Part shown: positions 1 through 6,730 of the stretch, in pieces
Layout of the letters: the number at the start of each line of letters is the position of its first letter
Position numbering within the stretch: the first letter of the stretch is position 1
NCBI RefSeq assembly: GCF_002423035.1
Contig: NZ_DIUM01000056.1
Location: 1-14,150, forward strand
Source of the DNA: Thiocapsa sp. UBA6158
GTDB taxonomy: Bacteria > Pseudomonadota > Gammaproteobacteria > Chromatiales > Chromatiaceae
Length of the DNA: 14,150 nucleotides
Direction of reading: 5' to 3'
Program-made: the position numbers and the translations under genes
The notes under the pieces: model-generated
The model's input: only the letters and a program-made list of their open reading frames with translations
Told to the model about the DNA's origin: nothing
Database searches by the model: none

Positions 1-39
1 GCGCATCAGTTTCGGTCGCACCCGTGCGGCCTCGGCGCC

Positions 40-68
40 TTGCCTTTTTGGCCTGTTTCGCCTATAAA
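40..68 (+). promoter_or_regulatory. Predicted sigma70 promoter of tusA-dsrE2
   Basis: A -35 like TTGCCT at 40-45 and a -10 like TATAAA at 63-68 are separated by 17 bp, the optimal sigma70 spacing. The start of transcription would fall near 75, leaving a leader of about 50 nt before the tusA start codon. The -10 matches consensus at 5 of 6 positions and the -35 at 4 of 6. This is seen by eye only; no transcription data are implied. Confidence 0.5.
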
Positions 69-123
69 ACCGAATTCTTGTGTCTACTGATATTCTAAAA
101 CAGCACCCGACCGGAGGTACTCC

Positions 124-354
124 ATGGCAGATTTTGACCAAGAACTCGACGCCAGCGGCCTGAATTGCCCGCTCCCGATTTTACGCGCGAAGAAGACGCT
201 GAACGCGATGGATTCCGGCCAGGTGCTGCACGTTGTCGCCACCGATCCGGGTTCAGTCAAGGATTTCGATGCCTTCGCCAAGCAGACCGGCAACGAGCTG
301 ATGGAATCGAAGGAAGACGGCGGCAAATTCCACTTCCTGATCAAGAAGGGCTGA
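124..354 (+). CDS. tusA: TusA-family sulfurtransferase (sulfur carrier)
   Basis: This is a 76-residue TusA/SirA-family protein. The family carries sulfur as a persulfide on a conserved cysteine in the cytoplasm; in sulfur-oxidising bacteria it hands sulfur toward the Dsr or Hdr-like oxidation machinery, and elsewhere toward tRNA 2-thiolation. The hallmark CPxP motif is present (C15-P16-L17-P18) in the segment LDASGLNCPLPILRAKK, followed by the usual alpha-beta pattern to residue 76, so the protein is full length. A strong GGAGG at 113-117 lies 6 bases before the ATG and fixes the start. dsrE2 follows 80 bases downstream on the same strand, the pairing known from Allochromatium-type purple sulfur bacteria, which favours a sulfur-oxidation role over tRNA thiolation. 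The partner rhodanese gene often found just upstream is not visible in the first 123 bases. Confidence 0.95.
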   Translation: MADFDQELDASGLNCPLPILRAKKTLNAMDSGQVLHVVATDPGSVKDFDAFAKQTGNELMESKEDGGKFHFLIKKG

Positions 355-387
355 CGGCACAAGCCGTCTCGCTCAAACAAATCAACC

Positions 388-425
388 CGTGAGCCGATCG
401 ACCCGCGAGCCGATCGACCAGCGAG
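388..425 (+). repeat. 16-bp tandem repeat, 2.4 copies, just before dsrE2
   Basis: Two consecutive 16-bp units differ at one position (CGTGAGCCGATCGACC at 388-403 and CGCGAGCCGATCGACC at 404-419). A partial third unit (AGCGAG, 420-425) runs into the Shine-Dalgarno sequence GAGGAGG at 423-429. Each unit contains the palindrome CGATCG. The repeat makes up half of the tusA-dsrE2 spacer and would lie in the mRNA immediately 5' of the dsrE2 ribosome-binding site. It could be a slippage duplication or a site affecting dsrE2 translation; the sequence alone does not decide. Confidence 0.85.
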
Positions 426-434
426 GAGGACACG

Positions 435-914
435 ATGGAAGAAAAGAAACTCGCCATTATCGCCACTAAAGGCTCTCTGGATTGGGCCTACCCACCCTTT
501 ATCCTGGCCTCGACCGCATCCGCACTCGGATACGAGACCCAGATCTTCTTCACCTTCTACGGGCTCCAGCTCCTGAAGAAGAAGCTCGCACTCGAGGTGA
601 CCCCGCTCGGCAACCCCGGAATGCCCATGCCGATGGGCATGGACAAGTGGTTTCCGGTCCTGGGTCTGACCTTGCCCGGTATGCAGGGCATGATGACCTC
701 GATGATGAAGAAGAAGATGAAGGACAAGGGTGTCGCCAGTGTGGAAGAGCTGCGCGATCTCTGCCAAGAGGCCGAGGTGAAGCTGATCGCCTGTCAGATG
801 ACGGTCGACCTGTTCGACATGAACCAGGCCGAGTTCATCGACGGCGTGGAATACGCGGGTGCGGCGGCCTTTTTCGAGTTTGCGGGACAAAGCGACATCT
901 GTCTTTATATCTAA
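435..914 (+). CDS. dsrE2: DsrE2-like sulfur-trafficking protein (DsrE/DsrF superfamily)
   Basis: A 159-residue DsrE/DsrF-like protein. DsrE2 proteins accompany TusA in sulfur oxidisers and are thought to accept or donate persulfide sulfur. The N-terminus (KKLAIIATKGSLDWAYPPFI) has the usual superfamily beta-alpha opening. The middle is Met-rich with a moderately hydrophobic stretch (about 72-91) and a basic run KKKMKDK, matching the membrane-associated DsrE2 type rather than soluble DsrE. C120 in LIACQMTVDLF is at the expected active-site position, and C156 sits three residues from the C-terminus; C110 is a third cysteine. The start follows GAGGAGG at 423-429. It is probably cotranscribed with tusA and ends about 70 bases before a strong hairpin. 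Function is from family knowledge; the membrane association is an inference from composition. Confidence 0.9.
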   Translation: MEEKKLAIIATKGSLDWAYPPFILASTASALGYETQIFFTFYGLQLLKKKLALEVTPLGNPGMPMPMGMDKWFPVLGLTLPGMQGMMTSMMKKKMKDKGVASVEELRDLCQEAEVKLIACQMTVDLFDMNQAEFIDGVEYAGAAAFFEFAGQSDICLYI

Positions 915-986
915 AGTGGGCTGCGCCTTGCGCGCAGGTCTCGCCTTGCGCATGTCCGGGACGTCATTGCGTCGCACCGGGTTCGC

Positions 987-1023
987 AACGAAAAACGCCG
1001 CCCTCGGGGCGGCGTTCTTCGTT
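987..1023. terminator. Bidirectional terminator between dsrE2 and fadL-like gene
   Basis: AACGAAAAACGCCGCCC (987-1003) pairs with GGGCGGCGTTCTTCGTT (1007-1023), giving a 17-bp stem with one mismatch (993/1017) and a 3-base loop. The arms carry A-rich and T-rich flanks, so transcripts end with GGCGTTCTTCGTT on the plus strand and GGCGTTTTTCGTT on the minus strand. It lies between convergent dsrE2 and the fadL-like gene and can serve both. Confidence 0.85.
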
Positions 1024-1105
1024 GTCAGATCCGGTGCGCGTCGTTTCAGCCGTAGCCGATCCAAGCCAACAACTGCGCATGCCGCTGCAGACGCGGTTTA
1101 GCGGC

Positions 1106-2395
1106 TTAGAAGGCCTTGACGATCCCGAGTCCGATGAGGTGCGCGTCCATCTCGTAATCGCCGTCGATCGCATCGGTCCCGTTGATGTCTCCTACGCGGT
1201 AGGGCGTGTCGCTGCGGATCGTTCGATCATTCGCCTTGACGTACATGTATCCCGCTTCGATAGAGAGGCCGTCGCCGAGCAGATGTGCGACACCGATGCC
1301 GAAGAGGTGGCGGTCGCTGTCAGGGACGCGTGCGCTGAAATAGGCGTCCTCCTGCCCGGTCTCGTCGTAGGAGTAGCCGAAGCGAAGCTGGGTGTTCGGC
1401 AGGACTTGATAGGTAACGCCAAGTCGGTACGCGTTGCTGTCGTTCCAGTCGTTCGTATCGGTAAAGATGGTCTCCTCCGTGCGCGTGCCTTTGACCTCGA
1501 GCGTGCTGAAGGCGCTCCAGCCCGTGCGCGTCCAGTCGATCTCGACGGCCAAGGCTTCGGTGACGGCATAGCGTGCGCCGAGCTGCAGACGCCAGGGCAG
1601 GTCGACATCCACCTCGGCGTTCTGTCCGGGCGGAAGCCGGCCGATCGCGACCAGGGTTCGACTCAAGGGCTCGTAATCCCCTTCGAGGCCGACGGTTACG
1701 CCGGAGCGAAAGGCGGCGCCGAAGCTCCATGCCTCGTAACGATAGAGAGCGCTCAGGTTGAAGCCGAGATCGGCTCCGTCGCCGCTGAGTCGTCCTGCGG
1801 TCGAGTCGAGCTGGGCGTTCTTCACCCAGTAGATATCCAGGCCGCCGGACAGGCTCAGATTCTCGTTGACGCGATAGGCTGCGGTCGGGGAGAAGTCGAG
1901 GATCTCGAGCTTGCTCGCGGTGGGTTGCCCGCGCGGCACGTTCGGATCCAGCGGCGGCGGAACCGCTCTGCGCACGGTGCCGCTCAGGGCGGGGAAGGTT
2001 CCGTCCTCCCAGCGGGTCTCGAGCCCGAAAGGGGCCGTAATCCCAAGTCCGATGCGCCAATCCTCGTTGATCCGCAGTGCAGCCTGGATCATCGGCGCCG
2101 CTGTCCACTCCGCCCCCTGGCTGTCGTGTTGCCCCGAGGCGGTCCGAACGCTGAAGTTGGGGTTGATCAGGAGCGCGCCTAGAACGACGCTCGACGTATC
2201 ATGAAATCCCATGGCGGCCGGGTTGTAGGCGAAGGCGCCGGTCTCTTCGGGATTTGCGACCAAGGCGTTCGCCAGTCCGATGCCGGCCGTCGAAACCTCC
2301 GGGAGTGAAAAGCCCGCGGCGAGCGATTCACCGGCAGCGACGAAGGCCCCGGCAGCGATGGCGGTCGCAATCGCGCGAGCGATCTGTTGGTTCAT
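1106..2395 (-). CDS. OmpP1/FadL-family outer-membrane channel
   Basis: A 429-residue outer-membrane beta-barrel of the FadL/OmpP1/TodX family, which takes up long-chain fatty acids or other hydrophobic compounds. Evidence: a Sec signal peptide with cleavage likely after SLAA (residue 27); a mature N-terminus GFSLPEVSTAGIGLANA resembling the FadL N-terminal hatch; the family motif NPAAM at 58-62; repeated amphipathic strand patterns; and a C-terminal phenylalanine (GIVKAF) of the kind recognised by the Bam complex. Length fits the family (about 400-450). The ATG at 2395 was chosen because it gives the signal peptide and is preceded by AGGAG; a longer in-frame reading to 2464 would put hydrophilic residues ahead of it. 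Transcribed away from the LysR gene; ends just before the shared terminator. Substrate is unknown. Confidence 0.9.
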   Translation of the reverse strand: MNQQIARAIATAIAAGAFVAAGESLAAGFSLPEVSTAGIGLANALVANPEETGAFAYNPAAMGFHDTSSVVLGALLINPNFSVRTASGQHDSQGAEWTAAPMIQAALRINEDWRIGLGITAPFGLETRWEDGTFPALSGTVRRAVPPPLDPNVPRGQPTASKLEILDFSPTAAYRVNENLSLSGGLDIYWVKNAQLDSTAGRLSGDGADLGFNLSALYRYEAWSFGAAFRSGVTVGLEGDYEPLSRTLVAIGRLPPGQNAEVDVDLPWRLQLGARYAVTEALAVEIDWTRTGWSAFSTLEVKGTRTEETIFTDTNDWNDSNAYRLGVTYQVLPNTQLRFGYSYDETGQEDAYFSARVPDSDRHLFGIGVAHLLGDGLSIEAGYMYVKANDRTIRSDTPYRVGDINGTDAIDGDYEMDAHLIGLGIVKAF

Positions 2396-2585
2396 GCAGG
2401 AGGCTCCTCGTCGTGTCGGTGTTCGTTGTTTTTCTGCGCCGCACTTTAGGTGAAGATGCCACATTTATCCAGAAGTTGTTGCGGGAAAATTTCGTGACCG
2501 CAATCACCCTGCATGCCTGCGTTTCCGGCCTCTGTTCGATCGGCGTCCGCCGATCCCGCAGAGCTACCCCCGCATCCTGTGATTG

Positions 2586-2594
2586 TGATATAAA
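2586..2594 (+). promoter_or_regulatory. Extended -10 promoter of the LysR-family gene
   Basis: TGATATAAA at 2586-2594 fits the extended -10 form TGnTATAAT with one mismatch. No good -35 is seen 17 bp upstream, which is tolerated in extended -10 promoters. Transcription would start near 2601, giving a leader of about 36 nt. The 241-bp divergent region (2396-2636) should also hold the fadL-like promoter and any LysR operator; I could not assign those with confidence. Confidence 0.45.
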
Positions 2595-2636
2595 TCGCGC
2601 TTATTTCGCTGTCGTCTATCTTGACGTGGTTTTCGG

Positions 2637-3539
2637 ATGGCAGATCGCAGACTCCAGGTTTTCCATACGGTTGCTCGGCTGCTGAGCTTCACGAAAGCTG
2701 CCGAAGTGCTGCATATGACGCAGCCCGCCGTCACCTTTCAGGTGCGTCAGTTGGAGGAGCACTTCAACACGCGCCTATTCGACCGCACGCACAATCGGAT
2801 CAGCCTCACCGATGCCGGGAAAACGGTATTCGGCTCGGCGGATCGCATCTTCGAGCTCTACGCCGAGATGGAAAATGCGGTTCGCGAGATCACCGGCGAG
2901 ATCAGCGGGGCACTCGCGATCGGGGCGAGCACGACCATCGCCGAGTACATGCTCCCGACCCTTCTCGGTGACTTCAAGGAGCGCTATCCGGATGTGATCA
3001 TCCACCTCAAGGTCTCCAACAGCGACGGGATCGTCTCGATGGTGGAGAACAACACCATTGATCTGGGCGTCGTCGAGGCGCCGGTCGGGAACAAGAACCT
3101 GGTCGTGGAGGCTTGCAAGCGCGATCACCTCTTCGCGATTGTCCCGCCGGGTCATCCGCTTGCCGGTGCCGAGATGGTCACCTTCGAGCGCCTCCTGGAG
3201 TACCCCTTCATCTGCCGTGAAGAGGGTTCGGGAACGCGCGAGGTGATCAATGATTATCTGAGCCTGCAACAGGATTGTCATTCCGTGCTCAAGGTGTCGA
3301 TGGAGCTCGGCAGCCCTGAGGCCGTCAAAGGTGCCGTGGAGGCCGGGATGGGGGTGTCGGTGGTGTCCGGTGCGACGATTCAGAAAGAGCTTAAGCTGGG
3401 CACGCTGGTTGCCCTCAACCTGGATCCGCCGCTGGATCGCCCCTTCTCATTCGTCCATCAGAAACAGAAGTTTCGACTGCGCGTCATGGAAGAGTTGCTG
3501 GAGTTTGCGCGGGCCTACTGCCGCGAGCACGACGACTGA
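2637..3539 (+). CDS. LysR-family transcriptional regulator
   Basis: A 300-residue LysR-type regulator (typical length 290-330). The N-terminal winged helix-turn-helix covers about residues 1-60, with the classic segment FTKAAEVLHMTQPAVTFQVR and LFDRTHNRISLTDAGKTV. The rest is the periplasmic-binding-protein-like effector domain (about 90-295), opening with GALAIGASTTIAEYMLP. The sequence is of the CysB/CbbR/YeiE-like sort, but I cannot assign an effector or regulon; the conserved SGTREVI segment suggests anionic-ligand recognition. The ATG at 2637 is the first possible ATG after an in-frame stop at 2622, yet it has no clear Shine-Dalgarno sequence (TTGACGTGGTTTTCGG precedes it). Divergent placement to the FadL-like gene makes that gene a plausible target, by general LysR rule. 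Confidence 0.93.
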   Translation: MADRRLQVFHTVARLLSFTKAAEVLHMTQPAVTFQVRQLEEHFNTRLFDRTHNRISLTDAGKTVFGSADRIFELYAEMENAVREITGEISGALAIGASTTIAEYMLPTLLGDFKERYPDVIIHLKVSNSDGIVSMVENNTIDLGVVEAPVGNKNLVVEACKRDHLFAIVPPGHPLAGAEMVTFERLLEYPFICREEGSGTREVINDYLSLQQDCHSVLKVSMELGSPEAVKGAVEAGMGVSVVSGATIQKELKLGTLVALNLDPPLDRPFSFVHQKQKFRLRVMEELLEFARAYCREHDD

Positions 3540-3648
3540 CGCCGAAACGCAATGGACCCCGTCACCAACCTACCTCTAGCGACTGCGAGGCCGCAGATCC
3601 GCTGCGGCTGTCCCGGACCCTCGAATATCCACTGAGCCGCTCCCCGTG

Positions 3649-4029
3649 ATGAGTCGAATTCAAGGACCCGAGCCGGAGCGGCGTCTCGTGCGGTTGTTCC
3701 GTGCGCTCGCTCCCGCGGAGCGTGAAACGATGCTCGCATTCGCCGAGTTTCTCGTGCAGCGCGGGGCCGCGACGCCGGAACCGCATCGCGGGCCACGCGA
3801 ACCTATTCCCGTGCCGCGTCCGACCACCGAAAGCGTGGTCGCCGCGATCAAGCGTCTGTCGAAGACCTACGAGATGCTCGATCGCGGACCGATGCTCAAC
3901 GAAACCTCGGCGCTCATGTCCGCGCACGTCCTGCAGGGACGTCCGGCAAACGAGGTCATCGACGATCTCGAGGCGCTGTTCGTCCGTCACTACCGCGACT
4001 ACCGAGCCAAACACCCCTCGGAAGGTTGA
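3649..4029 (+). CDS. Small conserved-looking protein of unknown function
   Basis: A 126-residue soluble, mostly helical and charged protein that I do not recognise. It has no signal peptide, membrane segment or cysteines. Two blocks can be seen: an N-terminal helical part (about 1-42, with ERRLVRLFRALAPAERETML) and a C-terminal part (about 60-120, TESVVAAIKRLSKTYEMLD and NEVIDDLEALFVRHYRDYR), joined by a Pro-rich linker (GPREPIPVPRP). A GTG one codon upstream (3646) is an alternative start. It ends only 10 bases before the AI-2E/PerM-family gene, so the two are probably cotranscribed and perhaps translationally linked. The codon-level GC bias is like that of its neighbours, supporting that it is real. 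The helical two-block shape suggests a regulatory or scaffolding role, which is inference only. Confidence 0.75.
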   Translation: MSRIQGPEPERRLVRLFRALAPAERETMLAFAEFLVQRGAATPEPHRGPREPIPVPRPTTESVVAAIKRLSKTYEMLDRGPMLNETSALMSAHVLQGRPANEVIDDLEALFVRHYRDYRAKHPSEG

Positions 4030-4039
4030 TTCAGTCCAC

Positions 4040-5110
4040 ATGAAAATCGTCGCGAACTGGTTTCGGCGCTATTTCTCCGATCCCCAGATCATTCTCCTGG
4101 CCATCCTGCTGCTGATCCTGTTTGCCGTGGTCATTACCATGGGGCGCATGCTCATGCCTGTGTTGGCCAGCATCGTCATCGCCTATCTGCTCGAGGGCTT
4201 GGTCGGGCCGCTCGAGCGTCGAGGGTTGCCGCGCACGGCCAGCGTCTTGGTGGTGTATGTCGCCTTTTTGGTGTTCGTTGCCTTGGTGCTGGTGGGCGTC
4301 GTGCCCTCGGTGTCGCGTCAGGTCACCGAGCTGGTGCAGCAGTTGCCGTCGATGATCTCGGCCTCGACCACGGCGTTTCTGGATCTGCCGGAGCACTACC
4401 CGGATCTGGTGACCGAGGCCCAGGTCGCGGAGTTGATCGGGGCGATTAGAGCCGAGACCGTGATGTTCGGTCAGCGCGTCCTCTCCTGGTCGCTCGCCAG
4501 CGTCGTCGGGGTCATCACCATCCTCGTCTATCTCATCCTCATGCCGCTGCTCGTGTTCTTCTTCATGAAGGACAAGGAGCTGATCGTGAGATGGTTTCAC
4601 CGTTTCCTGCCGACCCACCGTACGATCGTGAACGACATCTGGAAGGACGTCGATCGCCAAATCTCCAATTACGTCAGGGGCAAGGCTTGGGAGATCCTGA
4701 TCGTCTGGCTGGTCACCTACGCCACCTTCCTCGGCTTCGGGCTCAAATATGCGATGCTCTTGTCGTTGCTGGTCGGTTTCTCGGTCATCATTCCCTACAT
4801 CGGGGCCGCCGTGGTCACGGTGCCTGTGTTGTTGGTGGCCTGGTTCCAATGGGGCTGGACTCCGACCTTCATCTGGCTTGCGGTGGCCTACCTCATCATC
4901 CAGGCTCTCGACGGCAATGTCCTGGTGCCGCTGCTGTTCTCCGAGGTGGTGAATCTGCATCCGGTCGCGATCATCGTGGCTATTCTGGTGTTCGGCGGGA
5001 TCTGGGGTTTCTGGGGTGTGTTTTTTGCGATCCCGCTCGCGACCCTGGTCCAAGCCATTCTCGCGGCATGGCCGATTCCGCCCGAAGAGCAGGACGAAGC
5101 ACTCGTTTGA
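4040..5110 (+). CDS. AI-2E family (PerM/TqsA-type) membrane transporter
   Basis: A 356-residue inner-membrane protein of the AI-2E exporter/PerM family, whose members export autoinducer-2 or act as permeases or Na+/H+ antiporters. The N-terminal pair of hydrophobic segments (about 16-34 and 38-54), a third at about 69-91, an amphipathic extracytoplasmic stretch (92-150), then five or so more segments with the family signature LVYLILMPLLVFFFMKDKE and, near the end, PYIGAAVVTVPV, QALDGNVLVPLLFS and HPVAIIVAILVFGGIWGFWG. Length is typical (340-370). The ATG at 4040 is set by homology to the family start and by the gap of 10 bases after the preceding gene; a purine-rich GGAAGG at 4020-4025 is rather far away. 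The transported substrate is not predictable, and AI-2 itself is unproven for most members. Confidence 0.92.
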   Translation: MKIVANWFRRYFSDPQIILLAILLLILFAVVITMGRMLMPVLASIVIAYLLEGLVGPLERRGLPRTASVLVVYVAFLVFVALVLVGVVPSVSRQVTELVQQLPSMISASTTAFLDLPEHYPDLVTEAQVAELIGAIRAETVMFGQRVLSWSLASVVGVITILVYLILMPLLVFFFMKDKELIVRWFHRFLPTHRTIVNDIWKDVDRQISNYVRGKAWEILIVWLVTYATFLGFGLKYAMLLSLLVGFSVIIPYIGAAVVTVPVLLVAWFQWGWTPTFIWLAVAYLIIQALDGNVLVPLLFSEVVNLHPVAIIVAILVFGGIWGFWGVFFAIPLATLVQAILAAWPIPPEEQDEALV

Positions 5111-5143
5111 GGCGCGCGTGCAGCGCGGCCGCATTCGGGCAAC

Positions 5144-5152
5144 TGGTACAAT
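5144..5152 (+). promoter_or_regulatory. Extended -10 promoter of the PDZ protease
   Basis: TGGTACAAT at 5144-5152 matches the extended -10 form TGnTATAAT with one change. Transcription would begin near 5159, about 23 nt before the ATG at 5182. It lies in the 71-bp gap after the AI-2E-family gene, so the protease may be expressed on its own as well as by read-through. Confidence 0.45.
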
Positions 5153-5181
5153 CCAGACGTCTCCAACACCACGGCGCATCC

Positions 5182-6288
5182 ATGCACGCCTTCGCCCTCA
5201 GTCGCTTCCTCTTTTGGTTCGTCATCTTCTTCCTGATCGCATTGGCGAGCCGGCCATGGATCGAGAATCTCTTCATTCGCCACCAAGCCGAGCCGCGCGC
5301 GATCACGGCGCGAGGTGAGTTGGCCGCCGACGAGCAGACAACCATCGCGATTTTCGAGTCGATCAGTCCGTCGGTCGTCTATATCACCACCTCCGGGCGC
5401 GTCATGGATCTGTTGTCGCGCAATCTCCTGGAGGTTCCTCGCGGCACGGGCTCCGGGTTCATGTGGGACCGACATGGTCATGTCGTGACGAATTATCATG
5501 TGGTTGCCGACGTGCAGGCGGCCTATGTCAGGCTGTCCAATCAGCGCGTTTACGAGGCTGCGTTGGTCGGCGTCAGCCCCGAGCACGACATCGCGGTGTT
5601 GCGCATCGACAGCGGCGCCGGCGGGCCTCTGCCGGTGGCGATCGGCTCGAGTCACGACCTGAAGGTCGGACAGAAGGTCTTCGCGATCGGTAATCCCTTC
5701 GGACTGGACTATTCACTGACCGGCGGGGTGATCTCGGCGCTCGATCGGACGATTCCGTCGGATGAGGGGCGCAAGATCGAGCATCTGATCCAGACGGACG
5801 CGGCGATCAATCCCGGAAACTCGGGTGGCCCCCTGATCGACAGCGCCGGGCGTGTCATCGGTATGAATACGGCGATCTTCAGCCCGTCGGGAAATTTTGC
5901 GGGGATCGGTTTTGCGGTGCCGGTCGATACCATCAATCGCGTCGTGCCGCGCCTCATCGCCTACGGTCGCTATGTGCGGCCTGCGCTCGGGGTCATCACG
6001 GACGGGGATCTGAGCCGGCGTCTCGCCGAGAGCGTCGGCGTCCCGGGGGTGGTGGTCCTGCAGGTTCAGGAGGGATCTCCCGCTGCACGGGCCGGACTGC
6101 GCGCGGCAATCATAAGCAAGGATGGGGCTTTGGTTGCCGCCGATCTGATCGTCGCGGTGGACGGGCAGGATGTCGACTCGGTCGAGCGGCTGATCGAGCT
6201 GCTCGATGCCTATCGGGTCGGAGACAAGGTCGTCCTGCGGGTTTATCGCGACGCGGAGCTGATCGAGGTCGATGTGGTGCTCGGTTGA
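5182..6288 (+). CDS. Membrane-anchored trypsin-like serine protease with one PDZ domain (DegS/HtrA type)
   Basis: A 368-residue HtrA-family protease. It has an N-terminal membrane anchor (about 7-22, FFLIALA) rather than a cleaved signal peptide, so the protease domain should face the periplasm while tethered to the inner membrane, as in DegS. Catalytic triad: H106 (VTNYHVV), D136 (EHDIAVL) and S214 (NPGNSGGPL), all intact. The protease domain spans about 50-260; one PDZ domain follows (about 265-368), ending in VDVVLG. One PDZ, an anchor and the length fit DegS (355 residues) better than DegP/DegQ (two PDZ). Known DegS cleaves the anti-sigma factor RseA when its PDZ binds misfolded porin tails; whether this copy does so is inference, since no rseA is in the window. 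It follows the AI-2E-family gene and has its own promoter. Confidence 0.92.
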   Translation: MHAFALSRFLFWFVIFFLIALASRPWIENLFIRHQAEPRAITARGELAADEQTTIAIFESISPSVVYITTSGRVMDLLSRNLLEVPRGTGSGFMWDRHGHVVTNYHVVADVQAAYVRLSNQRVYEAALVGVSPEHDIAVLRIDSGAGGPLPVAIGSSHDLKVGQKVFAIGNPFGLDYSLTGGVISALDRTIPSDEGRKIEHLIQTDAAINPGNSGGPLIDSAGRVIGMNTAIFSPSGNFAGIGFAVPVDTINRVVPRLIAYGRYVRPALGVITDGDLSRRLAESVGVPGVVVLQVQEGSPAARAGLRAAIISKDGALVAADLIVAVDGQDVDSVERLIELLDAYRVGDKVVLRVYRDAELIEVDVVLG

Positions 6289-6367
6289 GCCGTGTCCCGA
6301 AGGCTCTTCGCGCCTTTCGAGTCGACTCGGCGTTTGCGAGTCTGCGCAGGTCGCGGCGGACGCGCTT

Positions 6368-6417
6368 GAAGTCTATGGAGACTTCAGGCAGGTAAGGGCG
6401 GCCGAAGTCGCCCTTAC
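6368..6417. terminator. Two adjacent hairpins between convergent protease and FmdB-like genes
   Basis: GAAGTC (6368-6373) pairs with GACTTC (6380-6385), and GTAAGGGCG (6392-6400) pairs with CGCCCTTAC (6409-6417), the latter extendable to 11 bp around a CGAA loop. A short T-run (TTTT, 6430-6433) follows on the plus side but none on the minus. The place, between two convergent genes, suits termination, but the poor T-runs make this moderate. Confidence 0.45.
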
Positions 6418-6431
6418 AGCGAAATCACCTT

Positions 6432-6689
6432 TTAATTGAGACCGCACATCCCGCCAGGGCAGCAGGCACCGGTCGAGCAGGCGGGGGCGTTGCCGCTGCC
6501 GAGACTCCTGCTCGAGATGACGTTCCCGCCGGTCGCCAGACGATGCACGGGCGCATCGGCCGGGGTGTCGCCGAGTGCGGTGCCCGTGCGGGCGCACAAC
6601 TCGCCCCAGCTCGTGAGACTCTCGCTCATTCGGTGGTTGACCTCGAGGACGCGGTCGTTGGCCTCGCAGCGGTAATCATAGGTGGGCAT
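6432..6689 (-). CDS. FmdB-like small protein with degenerate zinc ribbon and Cys-rich tail
   Basis: An 85-residue protein opening with MPTYDYRCEANDRVLEVNHRM, the typical start of FmdB-family (putative regulatory) zinc-ribbon proteins. Usual members have two CxxC pairs in the first 35 residues; here only C8 and C32 remain, so the second cysteine of each knuckle has been lost (CEAN and CART). A new cysteine cluster appears at the C-terminus: C71, C76, C77 and C82 in CSTGACCPGGMCGLN. The conserved VHRLATGG block of the family (about 48-55) is retained. The start is fixed by GGAG 7 bases upstream and by the family start. Expressed from its own promoter (6731-6758). Metal or redox binding by the tail is an inference. 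Confidence 0.85.
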   Translation of the reverse strand: MPTYDYRCEANDRVLEVNHRMSESLTSWGELCARTGTALGDTPADAPVHRLATGGNVISSRSLGSGNAPACSTGACCPGGMCGLN

Positions 6690-6730
6690 CGTGCTTCTCC
6701 GAAGTATATCGATGAGTGCTTATGGACCTT

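Noticed and set aside
78..96. TTGTGT and TATTCT as an alternative tusA promoter
   Set aside because: Only 7 bp separate the elements, too close for sigma70; the TTGCCT/TATAAA pair at 40-68 is much better.
84..1064. 326-residue minus-strand frame opposite tusA-dsrE2
   Set aside because: It is antisense to two clear sulfur-trafficking genes and has no recognisable domain; it also crosses the terminator.
482..2182. 566-residue plus-strand frame overlapping dsrE2 and the fadL-like gene
   Set aside because: It spans a strong terminator, overlaps dsrE2 out of frame, and is antisense to an intact FadL-family gene with a signal peptide.
3590..3608. GCCGCAG/CTGCGGC hairpin after the LysR gene
   Set aside because: A 7-bp stem without a following T-run is weak evidence for a terminator in DNA of this GC content.
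4031..5179. 382-residue minus-strand frame opposite the AI-2E-family gene
   Set aside because: Its His/Asp/Gln/Arg-rich composition is the antisense shadow of Leu/Val/Ile codons of a membrane protein; no signal or domain is seen.
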